Shown: positions 28,331-37,906, counted from the stretch's first letter. The stretch: 61,778 nucleotides of DNA from Gemmataceae bacterium (GCA_019636445.1 JAHBXO010000033.1:1-61778), one strand, 5' to 3'. Made by a program: numbers and translations. Notes: generated by a model from the sequence alone, not told the origin.

Positions 28331-28741
28331 TGCTGTCTCCTCTCCGAACCGCGGGTCGCGGTCGTATCGTTCAACGGAAACCGGGAGAGGATTTCGCGCG
28401 ACGGGCGTGAAAGTCGATTGAAGCTTGAGCCTCAACCGTTGTGGTTGGACCAATCGAGGCGAGGCGGGGTCGATGCGCGGTCCATACGCTGATTGTCGTT
28501 CCGGATGTTCATGACAAAGCAAAGTGCAAACCGTGGGCCGGTTCACGAACTCTTGTGAAAAAACTGGCGAATGTCCCGTGAAACAGCTTCGTTTTCATGG
28601 TTTTTTCTTGAAGCCGTCCTGTCGAATTCGATCGTCCGTTGGATTTCCCGGCAAGTGTGCTGCCCCGCGCATCACCATATCCGTTCCGGTACAATTCCCC
28701 AAACATTTGAATCCAACTCCATCGAACGAAACGAAATTCCG
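28331..28741. other. Divergent intergenic region, no gene seen
   Basis: 411 nt between two divergent starts. The downstream gene's frame stays open back to 28571, but that segment does not resemble the transporter family and is not called coding. It is more AT-rich than its surroundings, as expected for a promoter region. A TACAAT at 28690-28695 resembles a -10 element, but no good -35 partner is visible. Confidence 0.5.
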
Positions 28742-29806
28742 ATGCACCCCGACCCGACACCGACGCCGACTCGGCCGTGGCGCGATCCCGGTTCCGTGCA
28801 GATCGCCGCACAGGTGATCCTCGCCATTGCGGCCGGGTGGTGGCTTCTCGGCCAATTCGCAAGCGTGCTGCGCCCGCTCCTGATCGCGGTGTTTCTCTGC
28901 TACGTCCTGCTCCCGACCTATTCGCGCCTACGGCGGAAGCAGGTTCCGGTCGGCGTGGCGGTCGGATTGCTCGCCGGTTCGGCCATCGTCGTCTTGTTGC
29001 TCGTCGCACTCTTCGCGTACGGAAACGCCTTGAGCCTGGCGGAAGAGGGACCGCAACTCCAATCGCAAGCCATTCGGTTGTTCCAGGATGCCCACCGCGC
29101 GATGGGCGGCTTGCCGGATTGGCTGGCGAACGACGGTGCGAAACGGCCCGAGGAGTTTCTGGCCGGGAAAATGCCCCAGTTGCTGCAAGGGGCGGCGAAC
29201 CTGGCCCTTGGCGGATTGATCGAAGCCGCCGTCGCGGGACTGTACCTGTTGTTCTTGCTGCTCGGTGCGGAACGATTGCCGGCGCGCGTCCGTGCGGCCT
29301 ATCCGCCGGAGCGAGCGGAGCAATTACTCCATGTCGCCGGTCGAATCAATTCGGCGATCATCTCGTACCTCAAGGCGAAGTGCCTGTCGAGCCTCGTGTT
29401 CGCGATTCCCGTCTGGCTGGTGCTGGCTCTGTGCGGCGTGAAGTTCGCGGTACTCTGGGCCGTCCTCACTTTCGTGTGCAACTTCATTCCGTATGTCGGG
29501 AGTGTCGTCGCGTATGGGATGCCGACGGCGTTCGCGATGCTGCAGTTCGGAGGTTCGACCTGGGCTTTCGCGGTCGCGGCGGCGTTGTTGGGCATCCATC
29601 TCGTCTGCGCGATGTTGATCGAACCACTGCTGATCGGCCGCGCCGTGGGTCTCAGCCCGCTCGTCGTGCTCGCCGCGCTCGCCGTCTGGGGACTGGTCTG
29701 GGGCTTGCCCGGCATGGTCCTCGCGGTTCCGCTCACCGTGGTTGCGAAGATCGCGATGGAAAACATCGACGCGACGCGCCCGATCGCGAAGCTCGTCGCG
29801 GAGTAG
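28742..29806 (+). CDS. AI-2E family transporter (PerM-like permease)
   Basis: 354 aa. The hydrophobic pattern fits the AI-2E/UPF0118 family: two N-terminal helices (ILAIAAGWWLLGQF, LLIAVFLCYVLL), a soluble amphipathic middle, then several C-terminal helices with the family segments YLKAKCLSSLVFAIPVW, FVCNFIPYVGSVV and GLVWGLPGMVLAVPL. The ATG at 28742 starts just before the Pro/Thr-rich N-terminus. Members export small molecules or, in some cases, ions; the substrate cannot be read from sequence. It converges with the secreted dehydrogenase-like gene, with stops 2 nt apart. Confidence 0.9.
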   Translation: MHPDPTPTPTRPWRDPGSVQIAAQVILAIAAGWWLLGQFASVLRPLLIAVFLCYVLLPTYSRLRRKQVPVGVAVGLLAGSAIVVLLLVALFAYGNALSLAEEGPQLQSQAIRLFQDAHRAMGGLPDWLANDGAKRPEEFLAGKMPQLLQGAANLALGGLIEAAVAGLYLLFLLLGAERLPARVRAAYPPERAEQLLHVAGRINSAIISYLKAKCLSSLVFAIPVWLVLALCGVKFAVLWAVLTFVCNFIPYVGSVVAYGMPTAFAMLQFGGSTWAFAVAAALLGIHLVCAMLIEPLLIGRAVGLSPLVVLAALAVWGLVWGLPGMVLAVPLTVVAKIAMENIDATRPIAKLVAE

Positions 29807-29807
29807 C

Positions 29808-31895
29808 TCAACCGACGAAGACGCCGGCGAGATCCAGATCGAGGAACATGGTTTCGCGAAACGCGATTGGCGAGGGATCTTGTACGAGATCCGCACCGCG
29901 GTAGAAAATCGCCCGGCTGGGAACGAACGCCTGAACCGTTCCGACGGCGAGGTCCGCCCGCGCGTCGCCGTCCAGGTCGGCGACCGCCACGCGTACGCCG
30001 CCGCGGTCGTTCGGGTCGGCCGCGAAGAAGTTCGACAGGAATCGCGTCTCGTTCGAGTCGATCAGCGCCGCGCCGGAGAAGACGATCACGCGCGGGCCGC
30101 CGTTCGGCCCCGCCCCGGCCACGATATCCCCCTTCCCGTCCGCGTCGAAGTCGCCGATGGCGACGAAGGCACCATTGCGCAGCGTCTCTTCGAACGCAAA
30201 GAAATCGGCGAACATCCGCGCCGGCGCGCCGGCCGCGACCGACCCGCCTTCGTAGCCGGCGATGCGCGGACCGCCCTGAAAGCCGGCGGCGACCACGAGG
30301 TCGGCGATGCCGTCGCCGGTCGCGTCGCCGAGCGCGACGCGCGCCCCGCCGCGGAACGCGGGGTCGTCGATGCCAAAGAAATCGCTGAGGACCGAATCGG
30401 GATCGGCGGACCGGTAGACCGTGACGCGCGGGCCGCCGCCTTCGTCCGGAGACACGGCAAGATCGTCGCGCCCGTCGCCGTCCACATCCCCTGCCGCGAG
30501 GTAGACACCCCCGCCGAAGCTCGCTTCGAAGGGGGAGAACTTGCGGACGAGCGAACCGGTGGCACCATCGTAGATCGCGACGAGGTTGGTGGAACCAAGC
30601 CCGGTGCCGACGGCGGTATCGGGCACGCCGTCGCCGGTGAAGTCGCCGGTGGCGACCCGCGGGCCGCTGCCAAACGCGATGTCGTCGAGCCGTGGCTCGA
30701 TGCGCCGGAGTTCCGCCCCCGTCGCGGCCGCGATCACGCGCACCGCGTCGCCCTGCCCGATGGCAAGCCGAGGCGTGCCGGCGGCCGGGAACTCGATGCG
30801 CGCGACCGAACCGGTCTCGCGCGAGAGTACCAGCAAGCTGCCATCCCGCGCCGCGTCGAGATCGACCGGTCGGCCGTCGTCCAGATCGCTGGCGAAAAGC
30901 GAATCGGTTTTGGATTGGGTGTCGTAGACGCGGATCCAGTTGTTGATGAAGTCGGCGTAGAAGTAGTCGCCAACGAATTCGGCCGGGAACTGGTTGACGG
31001 CCGGTCGATAAAACGCACCGCCCGTCACGGCGAAGCCCTTGTCGTTCCCCGCGCCGTGGGCGTACGCCACGAGCGGCCGTGTGAAGTCCGGGAACGCCGT
31101 CGCGTCGAAATCGCCTTCCGTCGTCGGCCAGCCGAAGTTCCTCCCGGCCGCCAGCTCGTTCACTTCCTCGAAGGTGTTCGCCCCCACGTCGTTCACAAAG
31201 ATCCGCCCCGTCGCAGGGTCGACGTCGAACGTGAACGGATTGCGCAACCCGGCGGCGAAGATCGCCCGGAATTCGCCTTGTATCGTCCCCGAAAGTCCGT
31301 CGATCGCCGTCGGGTTGTCGGGCGGGATCGAACCGTCCGGGTTGTAGCGGAGGATTTTCCCGAAGCGGCTGGTCGGCGATTGCGAGAGTGCCGCATTCGC
31401 ATTCTCGCCGACGGCGACATAGAGCTTGCCGTCGCCCCCGAAGTGGAGCGCCCCGCCGTTGTGGTTCGTGCGCGCCGGGTTCAGCGGTTCCAGATCGACC
31501 AGGATCTGTTCGCTTCCGGCATCGATCGAGTTGCCGACGAGAGTGAACCGCGAAAGGCGGTTATGCGCCGCCGTTCCGCCATCGGGCACGGTGTGGTAGA
31601 GATAGACGAAGCCGTTCGCGGCGAAATTCGGATCGATAGCGACGCCGAGCAGGCCGCGCTCGCCGGCGGAATCGACAGTCAGAGTCAGCGCCGTGCCCAC
31701 CGTCGCGCCGTCCGCGGACGCGATGCGTAACTCCCCTCCCTGCTGCGCGATCAGGAACCGTCCGTCCGGCAGTTCCTGCAATGCCGTGGGGTTCGACAGA
31801 CCCGTGATGAAGTTCGAGTAGGCGAACCCGTCGGGCAGCATTACGGGCGTGAGACGGTCCTCCAGCGGCGTCAGCGTCAGATCGGTCCGTGGCAT
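29808..31895 (-). CDS. Secreted glucose/sorbosone dehydrogenase-like beta-propeller with FG-GAP repeats
   Basis: 695 aa. The N-terminus MPRTDLTLTPLEDRLTP carries the LEDRLTP motif at residues 11-17, as in the next paralogue. Residues about 20-330 form a GSDH/HHIP-type propeller (GLSNPTALQELPDGRFLIAQ, GERGLLGVAIDPNF, HNGGALHFGGDGKLYVAVG, AGLRNPFTFDVDP, FGWPTTEGDF). Residues about 370-690 hold FG-GAP/VCBS-type repeats (GDVDGDGRDDLAVSPDEGG, ALGDATGDGIADLVVAAGF) with calcium-binding DxDxDG-like loops. Likely an exported PQQ-type sugar dehydrogenase or a carbohydrate-binding homologue; activity is not proven by sequence. It is 30 nt downstream of its paralogue on the same strand. Confidence 0.88.
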   Translation of the reverse strand: MPRTDLTLTPLEDRLTPVMLPDGFAYSNFITGLSNPTALQELPDGRFLIAQQGGELRIASADGATVGTALTLTVDSAGERGLLGVAIDPNFAANGFVYLYHTVPDGGTAAHNRLSRFTLVGNSIDAGSEQILVDLEPLNPARTNHNGGALHFGGDGKLYVAVGENANAALSQSPTSRFGKILRYNPDGSIPPDNPTAIDGLSGTIQGEFRAIFAAGLRNPFTFDVDPATGRIFVNDVGANTFEEVNELAAGRNFGWPTTEGDFDATAFPDFTRPLVAYAHGAGNDKGFAVTGGAFYRPAVNQFPAEFVGDYFYADFINNWIRVYDTQSKTDSLFASDLDDGRPVDLDAARDGSLLVLSRETGSVARIEFPAAGTPRLAIGQGDAVRVIAAATGAELRRIEPRLDDIAFGSGPRVATGDFTGDGVPDTAVGTGLGSTNLVAIYDGATGSLVRKFSPFEASFGGGVYLAAGDVDGDGRDDLAVSPDEGGGPRVTVYRSADPDSVLSDFFGIDDPAFRGGARVALGDATGDGIADLVVAAGFQGGPRIAGYEGGSVAAGAPARMFADFFAFEETLRNGAFVAIGDFDADGKGDIVAGAGPNGGPRVIVFSGAALIDSNETRFLSNFFAADPNDRGGVRVAVADLDGDARADLAVGTVQAFVPSRAIFYRGADLVQDPSPIAFRETMFLDLDLAGVFVG

Positions 31896-31925
31896 TGCGA
31901 ATCCCCGGCGAGGTGGATCGCAATT

Positions 31926-34889
31926 CTATCCCACGAAGACCCCGCCGGTGAAGTCTTCGTCGAAGACATCGAGCGTGCGGAACGGTGTGGGAACGGAATT
32001 CGTCGTCAATTCCGACGCGCGATAGACGAACACCTGGGCCGAGCCGCCCGGCGCGGTGCCGACGAGCAGATCGTCGCCCGCGTCATCGCGGAGGTTCGCG
32101 GTGGCCAGTCGCACGCCGTTGCGGTCGTTTTCGTCGCCGGCAAAGAAATTCGCGAGCGGGCGAAGTTCGTTCGTCTGCAGCAAGGTCGTCGCGGAATAGA
32201 CGACGACGCGCGGTCCGCCGCCGGGGCCGCCGCCGGCGACGATGTCGGCCTTGCCGTCGCCGTCGATATCGGCGACCGTGACAAAGACACCGTTGCGCAA
32301 TGTTTCCTCGAATGCGAAGAAATCGTTGAACAACGGAGTGGCCCTTGCTCCGAACACCGTACGGCCGTCGTACGTGGCGACGCGAGGTCCGCCTTCGAAT
32401 CCGGCCGCAACTACAAGGTCGACGCGGCCATCGCCATTCACGTCGCCCAGACTCGCACGGGCACCGCCGCGGAAATCGGGATCGTCGATTCCGAAAAAGT
32501 CGGCCACGACCGAGAACGGATTGCCGGAACGGAAGACGCGGACGCGCGGTCCGCCGCCGCGATCCGGCGTGACGACGAGGTCGCCGACCCCGTCGCCATC
32601 AAGATCGCCGATGGCGACGAAGACGCCACCGGTGAAGGTTGGTTCGAAGACCTGGAACGCGTTGATCGCAGTCATCGTCGCGCCATCCACTACGACGACG
32701 TAGGGCATGCCTCCTTCGCCGTTGCCGATCGCGAAGTCGGGCACGCCGTCGCCGGTAAGATCGCCGCGCGCCACGCGGGCTTCGGTGAACGTCACGCCCG
32801 GCGGGAGGGCGATCGAACCGAGATCGAACGAGTTCAGTTCCGACCCGGTGGCCGCGTCGACGATGCGAATCCCGGCGGAGCGCCCGTTGCCGTTCCCTAC
32901 CGCGAACGGCGTGACGATCGACTGAAAGAATGTCTTGGAATAATTCGCCTGGAATGTGCGTCCGTTCGCGGCGACCGAGATCGTCCGCGAGCGATCGAAC
33001 ACGCCGTCGGACCAGCCGACAAACGGCAGTATTTCGCCGTCGACGACAATGCTCTCGGACGCGGAAAGCGTTCGTTCCTGACCCACGACGCCATCGAATT
33101 GGAATCCCGGTTCGTGCGGCGTGCCGTCAATGAAGAGCGTCGCGCCCGGCAAGTCGCTGGTCAGCGTTGCCGTGCCCGTGATCGGCTGGATGTCGCGCGA
33201 GACCGTCGCGGTGTTCCCGAACGAATCGCGCACCGTGAGGATGAACCGAAAGAACACGTCCGTACGGGTGTACGGCGAGTTCGTCGGCAGCGTGATCGTG
33301 CCGCCCTTGATGCCGGGCGAATCGGTGAGCAGCGGCCGCGCCGGCGCGCCACCCGTGTGGTAGTCCACGCGCCACGTGAACGCGTCGGCACCCAGTTCGC
33401 CGTCTTCCGGGTCGATCGCCGTGCCCGCGAAGGAAAACGTTTGCCCCATTTGGAACGTCGTGCCGAGTACCGGCAGATCGATGACCGGCACCGGAGGCCG
33501 GTCCGTCGTCACGACGAGCATCACCTCGCGGCTCGTCGTGGAACCGAAGGCGTTCGTCACCACCACGCGGAACCGCGAATCGCTGTCGGAAAGCGCGACG
33601 TTCGGCAACGTATACGTCGGCGAGTTCGCCCCGGGAATATCTTCCCCATTGCGCTGCCATTGATACCGCAGTTCGCCCGTACCCGTGGCTAATACCGTGT
33701 AAGTCGCATCGCGCCCCACCGTGAGGATCAGGCTCTCCGGATTCTGGGAGATCAACGGCAGGTTCGTGAATTGGATGCGCAGGATTTGCCCCTGCCCCGG
33801 CCCGCCGTTGCCGCGGCTGAGCACCAGCAGGCTGCCATCGTTGCGGATGTCGAGGTCGACGATCGCCCCTTGCGAGATGTTCGAAACGAACAATTCATCC
33901 ACGCCCGTGACCGGATCGTAACGTCGGATCCAGTTGTTGGCAAAGTCGGCGTAGAAGTAATCGCCGTCGAAATCGGCGGGGAACTGATCGGCCGCGGTTC
34001 GATAGAAGACGCCGCCCGTCACCGCGTAACCGCGCGTCGTACCTTGCCCGTGCGCATAACTCAGGATCGGGGGCGTGTAGTTCGGATAAGCAGTCGGACT
34101 GAAGTTCCCCTCGATCACCGGCCAGCCGTAGTTTTTACCGGGAAGCAGTTCATTCACTTCCTCGAACGTATCCTGACCCACGTCATTGACGAAGATTCGA
34201 CCCGATACGGGGTCGATGGAGAACGTGAACGGGTTCCGTAGGCCGGTCGCGTAGATCGCCTTGTACTTGCCGGTCGGTTGTTCGGTCAGCCCGTCGATCG
34301 TTACGGGATTGTCCGCGGGAATGGACCCGTCCGCATTGAACCGCAGGATCTTGGCGAAGTGGCCGACGCGCTGGCCGTTCTCCGGGTGCCCGTCGTCGCC
34401 GACGGCGACCAGCAGTGTGCCATCGGCGAGGAAGTGAATCGCCCCGCCGTTGTGCGCACCGTGCGAGACCGGATCGATGTCGACGACCACGAATTCCGAT
34501 GCGCGATCGATCGAATTGCCCGACATGGTGAACCGGCTGACGCGATTGTGCACCGGCACCTGCGCGTTGCCGATCACCGTGTAGTAGATGTAGACGTAAT
34601 TGTTGTTCTTGAAATCGGGATCGACCGTGATGCCGAGGATGCCGCGCTCGATCGAAAGCAGGTCCACCGGGAACGTGACCGCCGGTTCGGGCAGCAAGCT
34701 CCCGCTGGCATTCACGACGCGGATCGAACCCGTTTGCTCCGCGATGAAGATGCGGCCGTCGGGCGCCTCGACCATCGCCGTCGGGGCCGTCAGGCCGACT
34801 GCGTAGGACGAAATCGCGAATCCATCCGGCAACGTCACCGGCGTCAGACGGTCTTCCAACGCAAGCAGATTCAATCGACTTCGTGACAT
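31926..34889 (-). CDS. Secreted glucose/sorbosone dehydrogenase-like protein with Ig-like and FG-GAP repeats
   Basis: 987 aa, a larger paralogue of the downstream gene. LEDRLTP is at residues 11-17. The propeller spans about 20-370 (RGILGITVDPDFKNNNYVYI, HNGGAIHFLADGTLLVAVGD, YGWPVIEGNFSP). An Ig-like domain (GTGELRYQWQRNGEDIPGAN) and further beta domains (about 380-650) are inserted before the C-terminal FG-GAP repeats (IGDLDGDGVGDLVVTPDRGG, SLGDVNGDGRVDLVVAAGF). The two proteins share the FFGIDDPxFRGGAR and FFAFEETLRNG motifs, so tandem duplication is clear. Expected to be extracellular. A role in sugar oxidation is inferred from the propeller family. Confidence 0.88.
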   Translation of the reverse strand: MSRSRLNLLALEDRLTPVTLPDGFAISSYAVGLTAPTAMVEAPDGRIFIAEQTGSIRVVNASGSLLPEPAVTFPVDLLSIERGILGITVDPDFKNNNYVYIYYTVIGNAQVPVHNRVSRFTMSGNSIDRASEFVVVDIDPVSHGAHNGGAIHFLADGTLLVAVGDDGHPENGQRVGHFAKILRFNADGSIPADNPVTIDGLTEQPTGKYKAIYATGLRNPFTFSIDPVSGRIFVNDVGQDTFEEVNELLPGKNYGWPVIEGNFSPTAYPNYTPPILSYAHGQGTTRGYAVTGGVFYRTAADQFPADFDGDYFYADFANNWIRRYDPVTGVDELFVSNISQGAIVDLDIRNDGSLLVLSRGNGGPGQGQILRIQFTNLPLISQNPESLILTVGRDATYTVLATGTGELRYQWQRNGEDIPGANSPTYTLPNVALSDSDSRFRVVVTNAFGSTTSREVMLVVTTDRPPVPVIDLPVLGTTFQMGQTFSFAGTAIDPEDGELGADAFTWRVDYHTGGAPARPLLTDSPGIKGGTITLPTNSPYTRTDVFFRFILTVRDSFGNTATVSRDIQPITGTATLTSDLPGATLFIDGTPHEPGFQFDGVVGQERTLSASESIVVDGEILPFVGWSDGVFDRSRTISVAANGRTFQANYSKTFFQSIVTPFAVGNGNGRSAGIRIVDAATGSELNSFDLGSIALPPGVTFTEARVARGDLTGDGVPDFAIGNGEGGMPYVVVVDGATMTAINAFQVFEPTFTGGVFVAIGDLDGDGVGDLVVTPDRGGGPRVRVFRSGNPFSVVADFFGIDDPDFRGGARASLGDVNGDGRVDLVVAAGFEGGPRVATYDGRTVFGARATPLFNDFFAFEETLRNGVFVTVADIDGDGKADIVAGGGPGGGPRVVVYSATTLLQTNELRPLANFFAGDENDRNGVRLATANLRDDAGDDLLVGTAPGGSAQVFVYRASELTTNSVPTPFRTLDVFDEDFTGGVFVG

Positions 34890-35099
34890 GGATTCTCCTC
34901 CTGTTCATCCTATTTGGTCGGATCTCACCTCCATTCAGACGCAGATCAACCCCGGCCGGATTCGGCTCTCATTTCGAGCAACTCGTTATCGATCCCCCCA
35001 ACCCGGATAACCGGACCGTTGCTTTTCCCCGCCGAGGCCTTAAACCAATGCGGACGGAACAATCCAACCTGTTACTCCTCTCTCTTACGGAGACGGCCC

Positions 35100-35594
35100 A
35101 TGGCCATGTTCATCGGTGAAGGTCTCGTCGGCGACGGCAACGAGATCGCGCACATCGACCTGCTGATCGGCGACAAGAATGGTCCCGTTGGCAACGCGTT
35201 CGCGAACGCCCTCGCCACGCAGAGCGAAGGCCATACCAGCCTGCTCGCCGTCATCACGCCGAACCTCATCTGCAAGCCCGCCACGGTGATGATCACGAAG
35301 GTCACCATCAAGGGCATGAAGCAAGCCGTGCAGATGTTCGGTCCGGCCCAGGCCGCCGTCGCCCGCGCCGTCGCCGACTCCGTCGCCGACGGGATCATCC
35401 CCAAGGACAAGGCCGACGAATACGTGATCGTCTGCGGCGTCTTCATTCACCCCGCCGCCGCCGACGACACCAAGATCTACCAGTACAACTACGACGCCAC
35501 CAAGCTCGCCATCAAGCACGCCATGGGCGGCCTCCCGAAGATCGACGACATCACCGCCCGCCGCGGCGAAAAGCACCCGTTCAGCCCGAAGTAA
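35100..35594 (+). CDS. fae: Formaldehyde-activating enzyme (5,6,7,8-tetrahydromethanopterin hydro-lyase)
   Basis: 164 aa. The ATG at 35100 is chosen because GGAGA lies at 35088-35092 and the protein then begins at the family N-terminus (FIGEGLVGDGNEIAHIDLLI, containing the conserved catalytic-type His). Further family blocks are HTSLLAVITPNLICKPATVM, QAVQMFGPAQAAVARAV, VCGVFIHPAAADD and the C-terminal HPFSPK. Length equals the usual Fae. It condenses formaldehyde with (dephospho)H4MPT to methylene-H4MPT in the cytoplasm. The next gene encodes the enzyme for the following step, 69 nt downstream past a hairpin. Confidence 0.96.
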   Translation: MAMFIGEGLVGDGNEIAHIDLLIGDKNGPVGNAFANALATQSEGHTSLLAVITPNLICKPATVMITKVTIKGMKQAVQMFGPAQAAVARAVADSVADGIIPKDKADEYVIVCGVFIHPAAADDTKIYQYNYDATKLAIKHAMGGLPKIDDITARRGEKHPFSPK

Positions 35595-35606
35595 CCTGTT
35601 CCAACC

Positions 35607-35636
35607 CGATCGCCCGCGAAGCCTCGCGGGCGATCG
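35607..35636 (+). terminator. Hairpin between fae and the methylene-H4MPT dehydrogenase gene
   Basis: A perfect 13-bp inverted repeat (CGATCGCCCGCGA and its complement) with a 4-nt loop AGCC lies 12 nt after the fae stop. It is followed by TCGTTTC, only weakly T-rich. It could be a terminator, an attenuator or an mRNA-processing/stability element that sets a higher level of fae than of the next gene. Confidence 0.5.
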
Positions 35637-35663
35637 TCGTTTCACCTCGCAGTCGGGGGAGTC

Positions 35664-36584
35664 ATGGCCAACAGCAGCGTCCACATCCCCGGCCTCGGCA
35701 CCGCCAAACCGGTCGAGGAAAAGGCCCGCATCCTCGTCCATTTCGACACCGATGCGCTGCCGAGCGCATTCGACCGCGTCGTCGCCGTCGACAGCGGCGC
35801 GCAGCACATCTTCAGCTACGGCGGCGTCACCCCCGCCAATGTCATGCCCCTCGTCCACGGCTGCATCTTCACCCGCGGACCGAAGGACCTCCACCGCACC
35901 GCCATCTTCGTCGGCGGTTCCGACGTCGCCGCGGGCGAGAATCTCATCCGCGAGATCCGCAAACACATGATCCCGCCGGCGAAGCTCACCGTCTCGGTCA
36001 TGCTCGATTCGAACGGCGCGAACACCACGGCCGCTGCCGCCGTCCGCGCCGCCGGCAAGCACGTGAACCTGAACCAGACCCAATCGCTCGTGTTGGGCGG
36101 CACCGGACCCGTCGGCCAGCGCGTCGCCCGACTGCTCGCGAAGCACGGCGGGCACGTCCGGATCGGTAGCCGCGAGCTATCGCGCGCCGAGGCCGTCGCC
36201 GCCCGCATACGCGTCGACATCCCGCATGCCAAGGTGCAAGCCGTCAGCGTCGCCACCTCTGCCGACGGACCGAAGGCGCTCGAAGGTCGGGAACTCGTCG
36301 TCGCCGCCGGTGCGCCCGGCGCGGTGCTTCTGCCTCGCAAGGTCCGCGAAAACGCGAAGGATCTACGACTCGCGATCGACTTGAACGGCGTTCCGCCCAC
36401 CGGAATCGAGGGCGTGGACCTGATGGACGCCGGCACGGTCCGCGACGGCACCGTCTGCTACGGCGCGTTGGGCGTAGGCGGCGCCAAGATGAAGATCCAC
36501 CGCGCCGCCATCGCCGCCCTGTTCGAGCGGAGCGACGCCGTACTCGACATCGAAGAGATCTACGAAATCGCCTTGCAGCTTTAG
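35664..36584 (+). CDS. mtdB: NAD(P)-dependent methylene-tetrahydromethanopterin dehydrogenase (MtdA/MtdB/MtdC family)
   Basis: 306 aa. The start has GGGGGAG upstream (35655). N-terminal catalytic region: ILVHFDTDALPSAFDRVVAV, FSYGGVTPANV, FTRGPKDLHRTAIFVGG and SVMLDSNGANTTAAAAV, matching the MtdA/MtdB family. The Rossmann dinucleotide site is VLGGTGPVGQRVARLLAKHG. The C-terminal block is CYGALGVGGAKMKIHRAAIA. It oxidises methylene-H4MPT to methenyl-H4MPT. Planctomycetes are reported to carry a distinct subclass, MtdC; sequence reading alone does not separate MtdB from MtdC, so the symbol is provisional. The gene converges with truD, the ends overlapping by 4 nt. Confidence 0.9.
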   Translation: MANSSVHIPGLGTAKPVEEKARILVHFDTDALPSAFDRVVAVDSGAQHIFSYGGVTPANVMPLVHGCIFTRGPKDLHRTAIFVGGSDVAAGENLIREIRKHMIPPAKLTVSVMLDSNGANTTAAAAVRAAGKHVNLNQTQSLVLGGTGPVGQRVARLLAKHGGHVRIGSRELSRAEAVAARIRVDIPHAKVQAVSVATSADGPKALEGRELVVAAGAPGAVLLPRKVRENAKDLRLAIDLNGVPPTGIEGVDLMDAGTVRDGTVCYGALGVGGAKMKIHRAAIAALFERSDAVLDIEEIYEIALQL

Positions 36585-37759
36585 CAATTGGCCACCAACG
36601 CGGTGATCCGCTTCACCAACATCGTGGCGTAGCTCCCGCGCGGCAGTTCGAAATTCAACATCAACTTCCGACGACCACGATTCCGCTCGTCGTCGCCCGC
36701 GTTCCACTCCAGCCGATCCGGAGAGATTCGTCCCGGCCGCTCCCCCTTCGAGAAATACGGTCGATCCACGCCCGGAATCTTCATGGTCGCGAGGGCCAAA
36801 CCGTCCTCCGCCAGCACCTCCTCCGCGATGGTCGTCCATGCGGCCGTGATATCGGGCTTGATGCGCGCCGACGGCAAAGGCAGGAGCAACCGCTCCCATC
36901 GCTCCCGTTTCTCTTCGGGGATCGATCGCGGCACGGGGACCGGTCCCCGTGCCAGTTCAATGCGTGACAAACGCTCCGGTTCCAGGTTGACCTCGAGCCA
37001 TCGTGCCAGCATCCGATTCCAGACGTGGCTCTGATACGCCGACAAATACAACCCTTGCAGTTCCGGCCGAAGGCGCACCACGGCCCCCCGATAATCCCCC
37101 GGATGATTCACAAGGTAATCCACAATGCTCCGCGCGTGACCTTTCTCAAGACGGCATTTGCACGCGACCCAGTCGCCCCAGCAATCGGAAAGGATTGCTT
37201 TTTCCTTTTTCTGGGAGGCGCGATCGAACTCGTATGGCGCGACCAGCGCCAAGCGAAGAGCTTTTTCGAAATCGCCGCGGATCATTTCCCGCGCCACGAA
37301 TTCGCCCGATTCGCCGACCGAACCGAATCGTTGATCGTCGAAATAATTCGGCAGGCCCGAATCACGAACCTCGCCAAGGGCCGACACCGCGGTGTCGACT
37401 TCGGCCGCACCCATCGACCTCAGAACCAGACCAAAGCGGTTCGCTCGGATTTGCTCGGAGGTGAATGGCTCGACCGCTTGACCAAGATACGTCAACGTGA
37501 GCCGGTCCTGTGAGAGATTCCGATGCGGCCCGTGATAGATCGTAATGTGCTGTGTCGTCTTGGCGTGTCGGTCTTTCAATCCGCCATAGCTGACGCGCCG
37601 ACCATCGATGTTCCAACGGCGACGGATGACCGAAATCGCGTCCGGCGTCGTCCACCCCGACTTGTTCAGGCGGTACAGGGCAAATGGTCCCTGCTCGACC
37701 GGTTGAGTATCCGTGAGTTCTTCGACGATGAAGTCGTCGGGAGATTGCTTCAGTTTCAT
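36581..37759 (-). CDS. truD: tRNA pseudouridine(13) synthase TruD
   Basis: 392 aa. It starts MKLKQSPDDFIVEELTD, the usual TruD N-terminus. The catalytic motif GGLKDRHAKTTQ carries the nucleophilic Asp. Later family segments are PNYFDDQRFGS, LQGLYLSAYQSHVWNRML and GSYATMLVKRI at the C-terminus. It isomerises uridine 13 in the D-arm of tRNA. Length is normal for bacterial TruD. It overlaps the dehydrogenase gene by 4 nt tail-to-tail. Confidence 0.95.
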   Translation of the reverse strand: MKLKQSPDDFIVEELTDTQPVEQGPFALYRLNKSGWTTPDAISVIRRRWNIDGRRVSYGGLKDRHAKTTQHITIYHGPHRNLSQDRLTLTYLGQAVEPFTSEQIRANRFGLVLRSMGAAEVDTAVSALGEVRDSGLPNYFDDQRFGSVGESGEFVAREMIRGDFEKALRLALVAPYEFDRASQKKEKAILSDCWGDWVACKCRLEKGHARSIVDYLVNHPGDYRGAVVRLRPELQGLYLSAYQSHVWNRMLARWLEVNLEPERLSRIELARGPVPVPRSIPEEKRERWERLLLPLPSARIKPDITAAWTTIAEEVLAEDGLALATMKIPGVDRPYFSKGERPGRISPDRLEWNAGDDERNRGRRKLMLNFELPRGSYATMLVKRITALVANC

Positions 37760-37810
37760 CCCAGTGACCGATCCCTAACGATTCGGTCAGGATAGGAGAA
37801 AACAAAAAGA

Positions 37811-37873
37811 GACCGAGAGAATTGAACCGAAAGCCGTCGCCCACTCAGCTTTCGATTCAAATGTCTCTCGGCC
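37811..37873. repeat. Imperfect inverted repeat between lipoprotein gene and truD
   Basis: The arms 37811-37834 and 37848-37873 are reverse complements apart from a 2-nt bulge and a few mismatches (left GACCGAGAGA..CGAAAGC, right GCTTTCG..TCTCTCGGCC), with a 13-nt spacer. It lies downstream of the minus-strand lipoprotein gene and upstream of truD, so it could be a terminator or an mRNA-stability element. Confidence 0.5.
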
Positions 37874-37906
37874 TCTGCCAAACGATACGTGTCCATTCGC
37901 GGGAAA

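Noticed and set aside
29742..31730. A plus-strand 662-codon frame opposite the first dehydrogenase-like gene
   Set aside because: The minus strand encodes clear propeller and FG-GAP motifs; the plus-strand product is Arg/Val-rich without any motif.
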